From the NCBI GenBank assembly GCA_942493075.1, contig OW818681.1, positions 5,518,001-5,582,000 of the forward strand: 64,000 bases of DNA, written 5' to 3'. Made by a program: the position numbers and the translations under genes. The notes below the pieces were generated by a model. It did not search any database. It was not told the origin of the DNA and saw only the letters and a program-made list of their open reading frames with translations. This document shows positions 9,609 to 17,700 of this stretch, piece by piece (the stretch's first letter is position 1; every line of letters begins with the position of its first letter). This DNA comes from JBBQYD01 sp942493075 (GTDB lineage Bacteria; Verrucomicrobiota; Verrucomicrobiia; Limisphaerales; UBA8199).

Positions 9609-9746
9609 TTAGGCGCGGTCGCGGTTGGGCTTGCGCCGGCCGGCGCTGTTACTTTCATCGAAGTACATGCCCATGAGCCGCCGTTGGTCATTGGACCGGC
9701 GGGAGAACCCTAGAAAACTTCTAAGCCAGCTTAAGAACGCGCGCAT
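9609..9746 (-). CDS. Possible small basic protein
   Basis: A 45-codon frame from ATG 9746 reads MRAFLSWLRSFLGFSRRS and then an Arg/Lys-rich tail ending GRRKPNRDRA. It sits 12 bp before the exported hypothetical at 9596 on the same strand, and the first 15 residues could form an amphipathic helix. No clear ribosome-binding site is present and no family is recognised. It could equally be chance coding in the tail of the repeat-rich intergenic region. Confidence 0.3.
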   Translation of the reverse strand: MRAFLSWLRSFLGFSRRSNDQRRLMGMYFDESNSAGRRKPNRDRA

Positions 9747-9915
9747 GTTTGGGTTTGAACAACAAGCACCGGCAGCACCTTGCCCCAGCACGCCATAGCT
9801 TAAAACGCTTGTTCTGTCTGTCGAGCAAAGAATCTTGAAGGGGTTGAGGGTTGAGAGTTGAAGGTTGAAAGATCCGCCGTGTGAAACTGAGGAAGGGCGG
9901 CGAGATGCCGTCCTT

Positions 9916-9960
9916 ACTCGCAGTCGAGACGACCGCGCTACGCACGGACGTGCCGCGTGC
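9916..9960. repeat. 45-bp dispersed repeat, copy 1
   Basis: The segment beginning actcgcagtcgagacgac and ending tgccgcgtgc recurs at 12027-12071 with three or so differences. The two copies bracket the porin gene. The remainder of 9747-10017 holds simple 'ttgagggttgagagttgaagg' runs and no convincing gene. Confidence 0.75.
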
Positions 9961-10017
9961 ATTCCGAAGGAATGCAGGCCCGGTGGCCGCACCGCAAGGT
10001 GCCCGCCAATGATTGGC

Positions 10018-11343
10018 TCAGAATTTTAATGTGGCGTCCACTTGCAGGCGCCCAGCACCCGTATCCTGCGAATCGGGCTTGCGCACCAGTTCGGTCAGGA
10101 AATAGGTCACGCCAAGGGTGAGCGAGTCAACCGGTGAATACGCAGCTTTAAACACGTGCCCTTTAACATTGCTGCCAGCGCGGTAACCGGTGGCGCCGCC
10201 GGGGAATGCTGTCGTGTAATGAGCGCCTGTATCGGAATCGACGAGTTCCTCGAACCACGCGTCGCTTTCGAGATATTTGTAGCGGTAAGCCAATTCCCAG
10301 GTCCCGCGCTTGCCGGCTTTGCCGAAGGTCATACCGGCCGAATAACCCTGATTTCGATCGCTTGGAGCACCTGAGTTGTTCATGAAATCGGCCGCGACCC
10401 GGATAGGGAACGCGCCCTTATAAAAGCGCATCTTGTCCATCGTGTAGGTGGCCGCCACATCCACAACCACCGGGTGGTAATCGTAAAGGAGGTCCCCTGC
10501 GGCTGAACGAGTGTTTCCGGCGTTTTGATTCGGGATCGAGCCTGTGACCAATGTCTCGGAGTTCTGGATCGCGAAGAACGCAACACCAGCAGACGTCTGC
10601 CATTTCGGAGACCATTTGGACTCAGCCCGCGCTTGCACGCCGAAGAAGAAAGGATCGTTACTGTCGGAGCTCAGTTCATTCAGGACGAAGCCGCCGCCCA
10701 TCAACTTGAACGTGTGCATATCACGCAACGTGTAGCTGATGGCCGTGGCAGCCCCTTCAGGCGTGTAATCGGGATCAAAAACGATATCCGAAACGGCGAA
10801 TGGGTTTTCCATTTTGCCAACTGTCACTCCGCCCAGCCAGCCTCCGGCGTGAAGCGGAGACCAGCGTCCATAGGCCTGGTCGATGTAGATGAACTTCTTC
10901 GAACCGTTCTGGCCGAAGGACGTGTTTCCGGAAATGGGATCGCCTCCTGTGCCACCCGATGACGGCTCGGATGAGGTCAGCCTCAGCCCCACTTCAAAGT
11001 CATTCTTCAGGACGGCGACCGCGCCGAAACGAAGCCTATACCGGAACCTGTTCCTATCTGAAAGATCCAAAGAATCGACAGTGATGGACTCATAGCGACC
11101 ACGCAGGTCGCCATTGAATTTCAGAGCGTTTACCCACTCAGGCATGCCGCTCTTGATCGAATAGGCTGAGTTGAAGCCTTTATCTGATTCCTCGCGAAGC
11201 TCATTGGCCTCGTTGACTGAGAGGATTCCCTTGTCGACAAGCTTGTCGATGAGAGCGTCGGCGGATTGGCCGAACGCACGCGTGCTGGCAGCCATGGTGA
11301 GCATGCCTAGCGTCAGTGCAGTTCCAATTTGGCGGATGTGCAT
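10018..11343 (-). CDS. Putative outer-membrane porin (Porin_5 type)
   Basis: 441 residues. Residues 1-25 are a signal peptide ending TRAFGQ. A short helical segment follows (SADALIDKLVDKGILSVNEANELRE), typical of the periplasmic N-terminal region of this porin group. From about residue 70 the sequence is a beta-barrel: alternating patterns such as LRGRYESITVD, RYRLRFGAVAVL, GTWELAYRYKYL and LTLGVTYFLTEL. The protein ends DATLKF, with the terminal Phe used as an outer-membrane insertion signal. It should form a general or substrate-selective pore; the solute is not deducible. It is a single gene with no close co-directional partner and is bracketed by a 45-bp repeat on each side. Confidence 0.85.
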   Translation of the reverse strand: MHIRQIGTALTLGMLTMAASTRAFGQSADALIDKLVDKGILSVNEANELREESDKGFNSAYSIKSGMPEWVNALKFNGDLRGRYESITVDSLDLSDRNRFRYRLRFGAVAVLKNDFEVGLRLTSSEPSSGGTGGDPISGNTSFGQNGSKKFIYIDQAYGRWSPLHAGGWLGGVTVGKMENPFAVSDIVFDPDYTPEGAATAISYTLRDMHTFKLMGGGFVLNELSSDSNDPFFFGVQARAESKWSPKWQTSAGVAFFAIQNSETLVTGSIPNQNAGNTRSAAGDLLYDYHPVVVDVAATYTMDKMRFYKGAFPIRVAADFMNNSGAPSDRNQGYSAGMTFGKAGKRGTWELAYRYKYLESDAWFEELVDSDTGAHYTTAFPGGATGYRAGSNVKGHVFKAAYSPVDSLTLGVTYFLTELVRKPDSQDTGAGRLQVDATLKF

Positions 11344-11754
11344 ACGGTTTTTAGTTCCGATGCATGCACACTGGCAGGATGAGGTGACGGCAAAGTGGAA
11401 GGAAGGTTACAAACCGGCGACAAAGAGGGACTGCCACGGTTTTCCGAATCCCAGACTGGGAAACCACAGCCAGGAATAGTTCACTCAAAGACGTAAAGAT
11501 GCAAAGAGGGGAAGCAAAAAGGTGGCTTTTAAAAGGCCTTATTCCCTTGGTTCCGCTTCTGTTCTCTGTTCTTTCTGTCGTTCTGACCGATCGGAAAAGT
11601 CGCGCCCGCAGAGCTGGGGTGGGTTTCACGCGCACGGACGGCCCACGGACACCACGGACTGGGCACGGACGGCAGCAGGAAACCAAAGAGTTCCTGGAAG
11701 TCTTTTTGGGGAGCTCGCGTAGCGTATCCCTCTGTGTGACATTCCTGCCGTTTC

Positions 11755-11776
11755 GGCGGCCTTCGGCGAGGCCGCC
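11755..11776. repeat. REP-like hairpin, GGCGGCC stem
   Basis: Arms GGCGGCC (11755-11761) and GGCCGCC (11770-11776) enclose the loop ttcggcga. The hairpin at 25017-25040 has a related stem and nearly the same loop, which suggests a dispersed palindromic family. Confidence 0.6.
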
Positions 11777-12026
11777 CTACCAAAACACGCCAGCGTCTGG
11801 ATTTCCATCGTGTTCAAAATTTCAGCCTTCCCTCTCCGCGTTTTCCGCGCCTCCGCGTGAGCTTTTTTTCCTCAGTTTCCCCTTTTCTTTTCTTGGGTCT
11901 TCGCGTCTTTGCGTGGTTACTTTCCTTTTTCAGTTTCCCCACACTATCCGTTCGAACTTTGTTTTCTCCCCCTCCTGTTCACTTTTTGTGTGGGAAACCT
12001 GAAGGAGCGGCGAGGACGCCGCCCGA

Positions 12027-12071
12027 ACTCGCAGTCGAGACGACCGCGCTACACACGGACACGCCGCGTGC
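12027..12071. repeat. 45-bp dispersed repeat, copy 2
   Basis: Near-identical to 9916-9960. It is preceded by ggcgaggacgccgcc and followed by ggagacgcggcctac, both palindromic remnants. Confidence 0.75.
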
Positions 12072-12097
12072 GGAGACGCGGCCTACAGGCGGAGAGT

Positions 12098-12520
12098 TCA
12101 AGAACCGCTGGACGCAGCCCCCTCATCGCGAATGGTCACGGCATGACCAGGACTGTCGATTGCGACATACACGACCTCTGCCTGGGTGACGCGAACGGTT
12201 TCGTGAGGCGGCATGTGACGTATAGAATCAACGGTCACACGCACTGTGATCGATGTCTTGCCGATCCTCACGAGCTCGGTATAGAAACTCACCAGGTCCC
12301 CAATAAAGACGGGAGCGATGAACTTCACCTCGTGCATGGCAACGGTTACAACCCGCTTATCGGTGTGTTTGCGAGTTTCAACAGCGCCCGCCTGATCGAT
12401 ATAGCTAAGGATCGTGCCGCCGAAAATTGTGCCGTGCGGATTGGTGTCGGCTGGCATCATCACCACGCGGATGGCCGGTTGAAAGTCGCTTGTCATCTTC
12501 CCCAGTATGACGTCATTCAC
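12098..12520 (-). CDS. Acyl-CoA thioesterase, hotdog fold (YciA-like)
   Basis: 140 residues. The hotdog signature is clear: MMPADTNPHGTIFGGTILSYIDQAGAVE, with the 'N-x-x-G-x-x-x-G-G' pattern and the Asp in YIDQAG that serves as catalytic acid in YciA-type enzymes. VTVAMHEVKFIAPVFIGDLV supplies the central strand pair. The length is typical. The enzyme hydrolyses acyl-CoA thioesters in the cytosol, probably as a hexamer, and tempers CoA pools; the chain-length preference cannot be read. It is divergent from the msrB gene, with start codons 86 bp apart, so that gap holds both promoters. Confidence 0.88.
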   Translation of the reverse strand: MNDVILGKMTSDFQPAIRVVMMPADTNPHGTIFGGTILSYIDQAGAVETRKHTDKRVVTVAMHEVKFIAPVFIGDLVSFYTELVRIGKTSITVRVTVDSIRHMPPHETVRVTQAEVVYVAIDSPGHAVTIRDEGAASSGS

Positions 12521-12605
12521 CGGGTTGCGCTAGTCCGCAGCGCGACCAGTAAGGCCGCATGCTCTCAACGAATGCGCGGGGCGAGGTCTTGTGCTAAGAT
12601 TGGGC

Positions 12606-13211
12606 ATGAATGGCTTTCGGTTGATTCTGATCGGCGCTGGTGCGGGACTCTTGTTGGGTCACGCAGCTTGTGCCTCCACCTCACCCACACCCGGCCCACA
12701 AACGAATGCCACGGCACTAAGCACCAATCGCGCTATGGAGAAATTTTCGAAACCTGCGGCGGACGAGTTGAAGAAAAAGCTCTCCCCGATGCAGTACAAA
12801 GTCACTCAGCAATCCGGAACGGAACCACCGTTCAAGAATGAGTTTTGGGATAACAAGAAGCCGGGGTTGTATGTCGATATTGTTTCAGGCGAAGCACTCT
12901 TCAGTTCATTGGATAAGTATGATTCCGGGTGCGGCTGGCCGAGCTTCACCAAACCGCTCGCCGGGAAGGACGTCGTAGAAAAGACGGACGCCACCCTTGG
13001 AATGCAGCGAACTGAAGTGCGCTCGAAGGAGGCCGATTCGCACCTGGGCCATGTGTTTAACGATGGTCCCGCCCCTACTGGGCTTCGTTACTGCATCAAC
13101 TCAGCGTCGCTGAAGTTCATTCCCGTAGAGGAATTGGAGAAAGCAGGATATGGAGCGTACTTGGAGGCATTCAAGAAGGCGGGATTGTATAAAGCTCCGC
13201 AGGGAAAGTAG
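12606..13211 (+). CDS. msrB: Exported peptide-methionine (R)-S-oxide reductase
   Basis: 201 residues from ATG 12606 (MNGFRLILIG); a GTG at 12591 is an alternative. The N-terminus is a signal peptide with a Cys after HAA that might be lipidated, though His at -3 is unusual. The MsrB domain covers residues about 60-185: the first strand GLYVDIVSG, then DSGCGWPSFTKPL, HLGHVFNDGP and the active-site RYCINSASLKF, whose Cys attacks methionine-R-sulfoxide. The zinc-binding CxxC pairs of the E. coli enzyme are missing (GLYVDIVSG has none), so this is a zinc-free form; Cys in SGCGWP could act as the resolving residue. It probably repairs oxidised periplasmic proteins. Confidence 0.92.
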   Translation: MNGFRLILIGAGAGLLLGHAACASTSPTPGPQTNATALSTNRAMEKFSKPAADELKKKLSPMQYKVTQQSGTEPPFKNEFWDNKKPGLYVDIVSGEALFSSLDKYDSGCGWPSFTKPLAGKDVVEKTDATLGMQRTEVRSKEADSHLGHVFNDGPAPTGLRYCINSASLKFIPVEELEKAGYGAYLEAFKKAGLYKAPQGK

Positions 13212-13280
13212 CCGCTTACTTCAGAGCGAATAAGCGTTCTCCTGTTTGACCGGGAGCGAGTGGGCTGTATGCTCCCTGCC

Positions 13281-14702
13281 ATGACACGAGCAACTCAGTT
13301 CACCCGTACGCGGTTTTGGGGAATGTGCCTGGTGGTGTTCTCAGCTCTGATCCTGATCGCCAATCCTGGTTCGGCGGTCACGCTCTCAAGCTCTCTCTCA
13401 GCCACCGGGAGTGTGATCTTGAAGTGGGATGCCGCCCCGACAGCACATGGCTATCGGGTCGAGTACCAGGACTCGGTCTCGGGCACAAACTGGCTGCCCG
13501 CCCCCTGGCAGGATGAGTGGCCGACGGCTAGTTTGACATGGACGGATGCCAGCACTTCCAACTCGGCCAGGTTCTACCGGTTGATGGCTTTGACGAATCC
13601 ACGAGGCGCAGTGGTTTCTTCAACGGCCATCGGTTCCTTCTCCGCGTCGCAACTCGCGACACTCCTGGCTCTGAACAATATTCCGATCACTCCCACGTAT
13701 GGCGTAACCATCTTCTCGGTGAAATACCACACGGTGACGGCGGATGGAGCTCCGACGATCGCCTCTGGCGCATTGGTTCTACCGCAAGCCCCAGCCGTTG
13801 CCCTGCCCTTGCTCAGCCTCCAGCACGGCACAGTGATCCTGACGAATGACGTCGCATCCGGGATGTCCGGAGAAATCATGCTCGGTGCCGCCTGGGCATC
13901 GGTGGGCTACGCGACATCAATGCCGGATTACCTGGGGCTCGGGGATAACCAGGCGCTGCATCCGTATGTGCATGCACGGTCTGAAGCCAGCGCTGTCATC
14001 GACATGTTGCGCGCAGCCAGGCTCCTGTGCACTCAATACGCGGCGAACTTGAACGGCAAACTGTTTCTCGCCGGTTATTCCCAGGGCGGCCATGCGACAA
14101 TGGCGGCGCATCGCGAGATCGAGGGCAGCTATGCGACGGAGTTTATGATCACCGCCTCGGCGCCAATGGCTGGTCCCTATGATCTTTCCGGCGCAACGAT
14201 GACTGCCTTGCTCCAGGCCAACCAACCCTATACGAGCCCTTGGTACGCCCCTTACGTCGTATTGAGTTACAACTCCGTTTACCGGCTTTATCCAGACCTT
14301 TCGCAGATCCTCCTGCAACCCTACGCCACGACTCTTCCGCCGCTGTTTGATGGCCAACATCCCGGAAATCAAATCAACGATGCAATGCCTGTGATTCCGA
14401 GCCAAATATTCCGGCCTGATTTCCTGCAGGACTTTAGCACTAACTCGAGTAATCCGTTCCGCCTGGCACTCCAGAGGAATGACCTTTACAACTGGCGTCC
14501 GATCGCAGCGATGCGTTTGTTCCATTGCGCAGGTGACACGACGGTGCCCTATGCCAACTCGGTGGTGGCCCTCAACACATTCCAAGCAAACGGCGCCACG
14601 CAGGTGCAGTTGATCGACCCTTATCCGGCTGGCAACCACACGACTGGCGCCCTGCCCTGTTACCAGGCTGCCAGGGCTTGGTTCGACCTCATGAAGAACT
14701 GA
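13281..14702 (+). CDS. Exported alpha/beta hydrolase, secretory-lipase-like
   Basis: About 473 residues from ATG 13281; ATG 13269 and GTG 13260 are in frame and cannot be excluded. The N-terminus is a signal peptide (MCLVVFSALILIANPGSA). Next is a short fibronectin-like segment (VILKWDAAPTAHGYRVEYQD to ARFYRLMAL). The rest is an alpha/beta hydrolase with the nucleophile elbow LAGYSQGGHA, a strand-turn HCAGDTTVPYANS supplying the acid, and GNHTTGA supplying His. The order and the PDYLGLGDN segment match the LIP/secretory lipase group, which act on esters outside the cytoplasm. It is convergent with the delta-60 gene. Substrate is unknown. Confidence 0.83.
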   Translation: MTRATQFTRTRFWGMCLVVFSALILIANPGSAVTLSSSLSATGSVILKWDAAPTAHGYRVEYQDSVSGTNWLPAPWQDEWPTASLTWTDASTSNSARFYRLMALTNPRGAVVSSTAIGSFSASQLATLLALNNIPITPTYGVTIFSVKYHTVTADGAPTIASGALVLPQAPAVALPLLSLQHGTVILTNDVASGMSGEIMLGAAWASVGYATSMPDYLGLGDNQALHPYVHARSEASAVIDMLRAARLLCTQYAANLNGKLFLAGYSQGGHATMAAHREIEGSYATEFMITASAPMAGPYDLSGATMTALLQANQPYTSPWYAPYVVLSYNSVYRLYPDLSQILLQPYATTLPPLFDGQHPGNQINDAMPVIPSQIFRPDFLQDFSTNSSNPFRLALQRNDLYNWRPIAAMRLFHCAGDTTVPYANSVVALNTFQANGATQVQLIDPYPAGNHTTGALPCYQAARAWFDLMKN

Positions 14703-14751
14703 TCGATATGCGCCCGCGCAACACTGCGGAGGCGCAAATCTCATCAACGAT

Positions 14752-17700
14752 TCAAGGCTGCTGCACTTTGACGCGGTAATAGCGCGTCGGAGTATTTGTC
14801 ACTGCGGGGTCGCGGAATGTGCTCACGCTGGTGTTGAGGAAATTCGTCTGGATCGGCGACCAGTTTTCGAGATCGGGTGAGCCTTCAATCACCACGAAGG
14901 AACCAGCCACACCGGTGAAATTGAACCGAAATCCGTCATCGCTCAACCCCAGTGAGGGAGCAACCGAAGCAATCCGCGGCAACATCGGCCCATTGCTATT
15001 CAGCCGGGCGATGTTAGTGCGTGACTGACCGGCTACTGCGGTAAACTCGCCTCCGACCAGGATGGCACCATCCTGCTGAACGGCGAGCGAATAGACTGTA
15101 CCGGTGACTCCGGGATTGAACCTGACATCCAGACTGCCATCTGGATTCAGCCGGCCAATCTTGTCGCGGGGCTGCCCGTTAAGGGTCGAAAAGTCACCCC
15201 CCACGAGGATTTTTCCGTCAGGCTGCAAAGCCAGACAATTTACCCAGAAGTCCGCTCTCGGATTAAAGGCCACATCCGCGGTCCCTTCAAAATTAAGGCG
15301 ACCAATATTGGTGCACCAGGTCCCGCCCAGCGTTGTAAACGCTCCGCTCACCACCAGTTTTCCGTCTGCTTGCAAGGCAAGATCTCCAACCGCTCCATCG
15401 ATGCCCGGATTGAAGCTGGGGTCTAAGCTACCATCAGGCCCAACCCTGACCAAACCCGTGCGTGCCTGGTCGTTGAACCTTGAGAAACCACCCCCAATGA
15501 GAATCTTCCCATCTCCCTGTAAAGCAAGACATGCTATATAGGAGAGGAAGGGAGAATAGACAGCGGGACTAAAACCTAAATCAATGGTGCCGTCCGGATT
15601 CAGCCGACCGATATTGGTACGGGGCTGACCCCCAAGCGTCGTAAAATCTCCACCTACGAGGATTTTGCCGTCCCCCTGAATTGCCAGTGCCCGGACCCTA
15701 CCATTGGCTGCCGGATTGAAGCTCATATCCAGACTGCCATCTGCCTTAAAACGACCTATTCTGTTACGTTGCAGGCCAGCCAAAGTTGTAAACTCGCCGC
15801 CTACAACAACGCTCCCATCGGCCTGCAACCCCATTGCCAAAACCCTGCCATTAGCTCCGGAACTGAGACTCTCATCCAGGCTGCCGCTTGGCTCTAACCG
15901 ACCGATGTAGTTGCGGGACTGCCCACCTATGGTAACGAAATCCCCGGCTGCGAGAATCCCCCCGTCCCGCTGAACCATCAGAACGTACACCGCTCGATTC
16001 GCCGTGAGATTAAGGCCGCTGTCTGGTATTGTCCCGTTTACGGTCAAAGGAACAGGTATACTGGAGACACCACCCAAAAGATTCTCAACCGATACACTGT
16101 AATAACCGGCATTGTTCTCCTTCAGATTGCTTAAGCTCAGCGTATTATTGGTTTGACCTGAGATAACCACTCCGTCTTTACGCCACTGATAGCTAAATGG
16201 CTGAGTCCCAGCCGCCGTCACCGCTAGATTTACCGATTCACCAAGGTTACCGACCACACCACTGGGCTGCGTCAGAATTACAGGGTCTCTGACACTTAAC
16301 AAGGCCGGCACGCTAGACACAGTCTGAGAAGGCGTACTGACAATAACATAATACTGCGCTTCATCAGCCTTCAGGGCATCTCTGAGAGTAAGAGTCGAAG
16401 TTCGCACGCCGCTAAGGTTGTTCCCGTCGAGTAGATTTGTGCCATTTCTGCACCATTGATATGTCACCCCAGCAGGGTCAGAGACTTGGACTGTGAAAGA
16501 AGCTGTGGTGCCGACGTCGTTCGTCCTGCTTGAGGGCTGGCGTAACACTGCCAGGGGTCCCCGGAAGGATTCGTAAAACCACGAAGTGCCGTTGTAAGTT
16601 TTGCCCATCTCAACTGCGCTTCCACGGGCGCGAACCGTTGAATTGCCAGGAAGGCTAATTCCTCCAATCTCCCAACCGCCTGGGATTCGAGTGCCAAAGC
16701 CTAACGGAATCCACTGGGCACCGCCATTCGTCGAGCCTTCGAATGAGGTGCACACGAATTCCGGACTGCTCCCGCCACGCATCCAGGTTATCGTGGAACC
16801 ATTGAAACCGAGGTTACTCTGCGCTGGCTCTGTGTTGCTCAGCAGACCTATGCCTCGGCGTGGACTCCCGCCCAAGGTGTTGAACCTTCCCCCCACGATC
16901 AGCTTGCCGTCCGCCAGCAATGCCATAGAAAGCACCTCATAGTCGGCACCAGGATTGAAAGTGCCGTCTACCTTGCCATCCGGGTGTAGCCTGGCGATAT
17001 TTGACCGGGACTGGCCTCCAGCCATTTCGAAGTACCCCCCTATAATGATTTTCCCGTCCGCCTGTACTGCCAGTGAGTTCACTCTCCACTGCTCTTCGCG
17101 CACAAAGCCAGGATCCAGGCTACCATCAGGATTAAGTCGACAGATAATCATGTCCGCGGGCAACTCTCCACCCAACAGAATTTTTCCATCCGCCTGCACT
17201 GCCATGCAACGAAAACTGGTTACCGCCGGCGTGAAGGTGGAATCAAAGCTCCCATCAGGATTTAGGCGGCCGAAATTCTCACAGGGCTTGCCTCCGATGT
17301 TCCTGAAATCTCCTTCCACAAGGATCTTACCATCTGCCTGCACAAGGACGGCCCTCGCAGAGTCGTCAACTTCTGGATTGAAGCTCATATCCAAACTACC
17401 ATCAGAGTTCAGTCGACCGATATAGTTGCGGGGCCTCCCACCCAGGAATTCGAAATCCCCAGCCACAATAATCTTACCGTCAGCCTGTACCATCAGAGAC
17501 GTGACCTTGTTGTCACTTCCTGGATTGAAATCCACATCCAAGGTGCCGTCAGGGTTCAGTCGGCCGATATTATAACGAGGTTGTCCACATAAAGCGGTAA
17601 AATCTCCACCAACAAGGATTTTCCCATCCTCCTGCAAAGCAAGGGAACTCACTTCCGGCAACCCATAAGATCCTCCGCTAGCCCGGGGACAAAAGCCTTC

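Larger units (their letters stand above)
11344..12097. other. Repeat-rich intergenic region without a supported gene
   Basis: 754 bp upstream of the porin. It contains cacggac-type direct repeats (about 11630-11665), a hairpin with arms at 11755-11761 and 11770-11776, two stretches of the 'ccgcgttttccgcgcctccgcgtga' and 'cttcgcgtctttgcgtgg' type (about 11835-11925), and the second copy of the 45-bp repeat. The open frames here are low-complexity and overlap these repeats. Confidence 0.65.

Noticed and set aside
11499..12189. Overlapping plus-strand open frames upstream of the thioesterase
   Set aside because: They are low-complexity translations of dispersed repeats, lack domains and run into the thioesterase gene in antisense.
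13917..14747. Minus-strand 276-codon open frame
   Set aside because: It is the antisense of the hydrolase gene with its GYSQG motif and has no recognisable domain.
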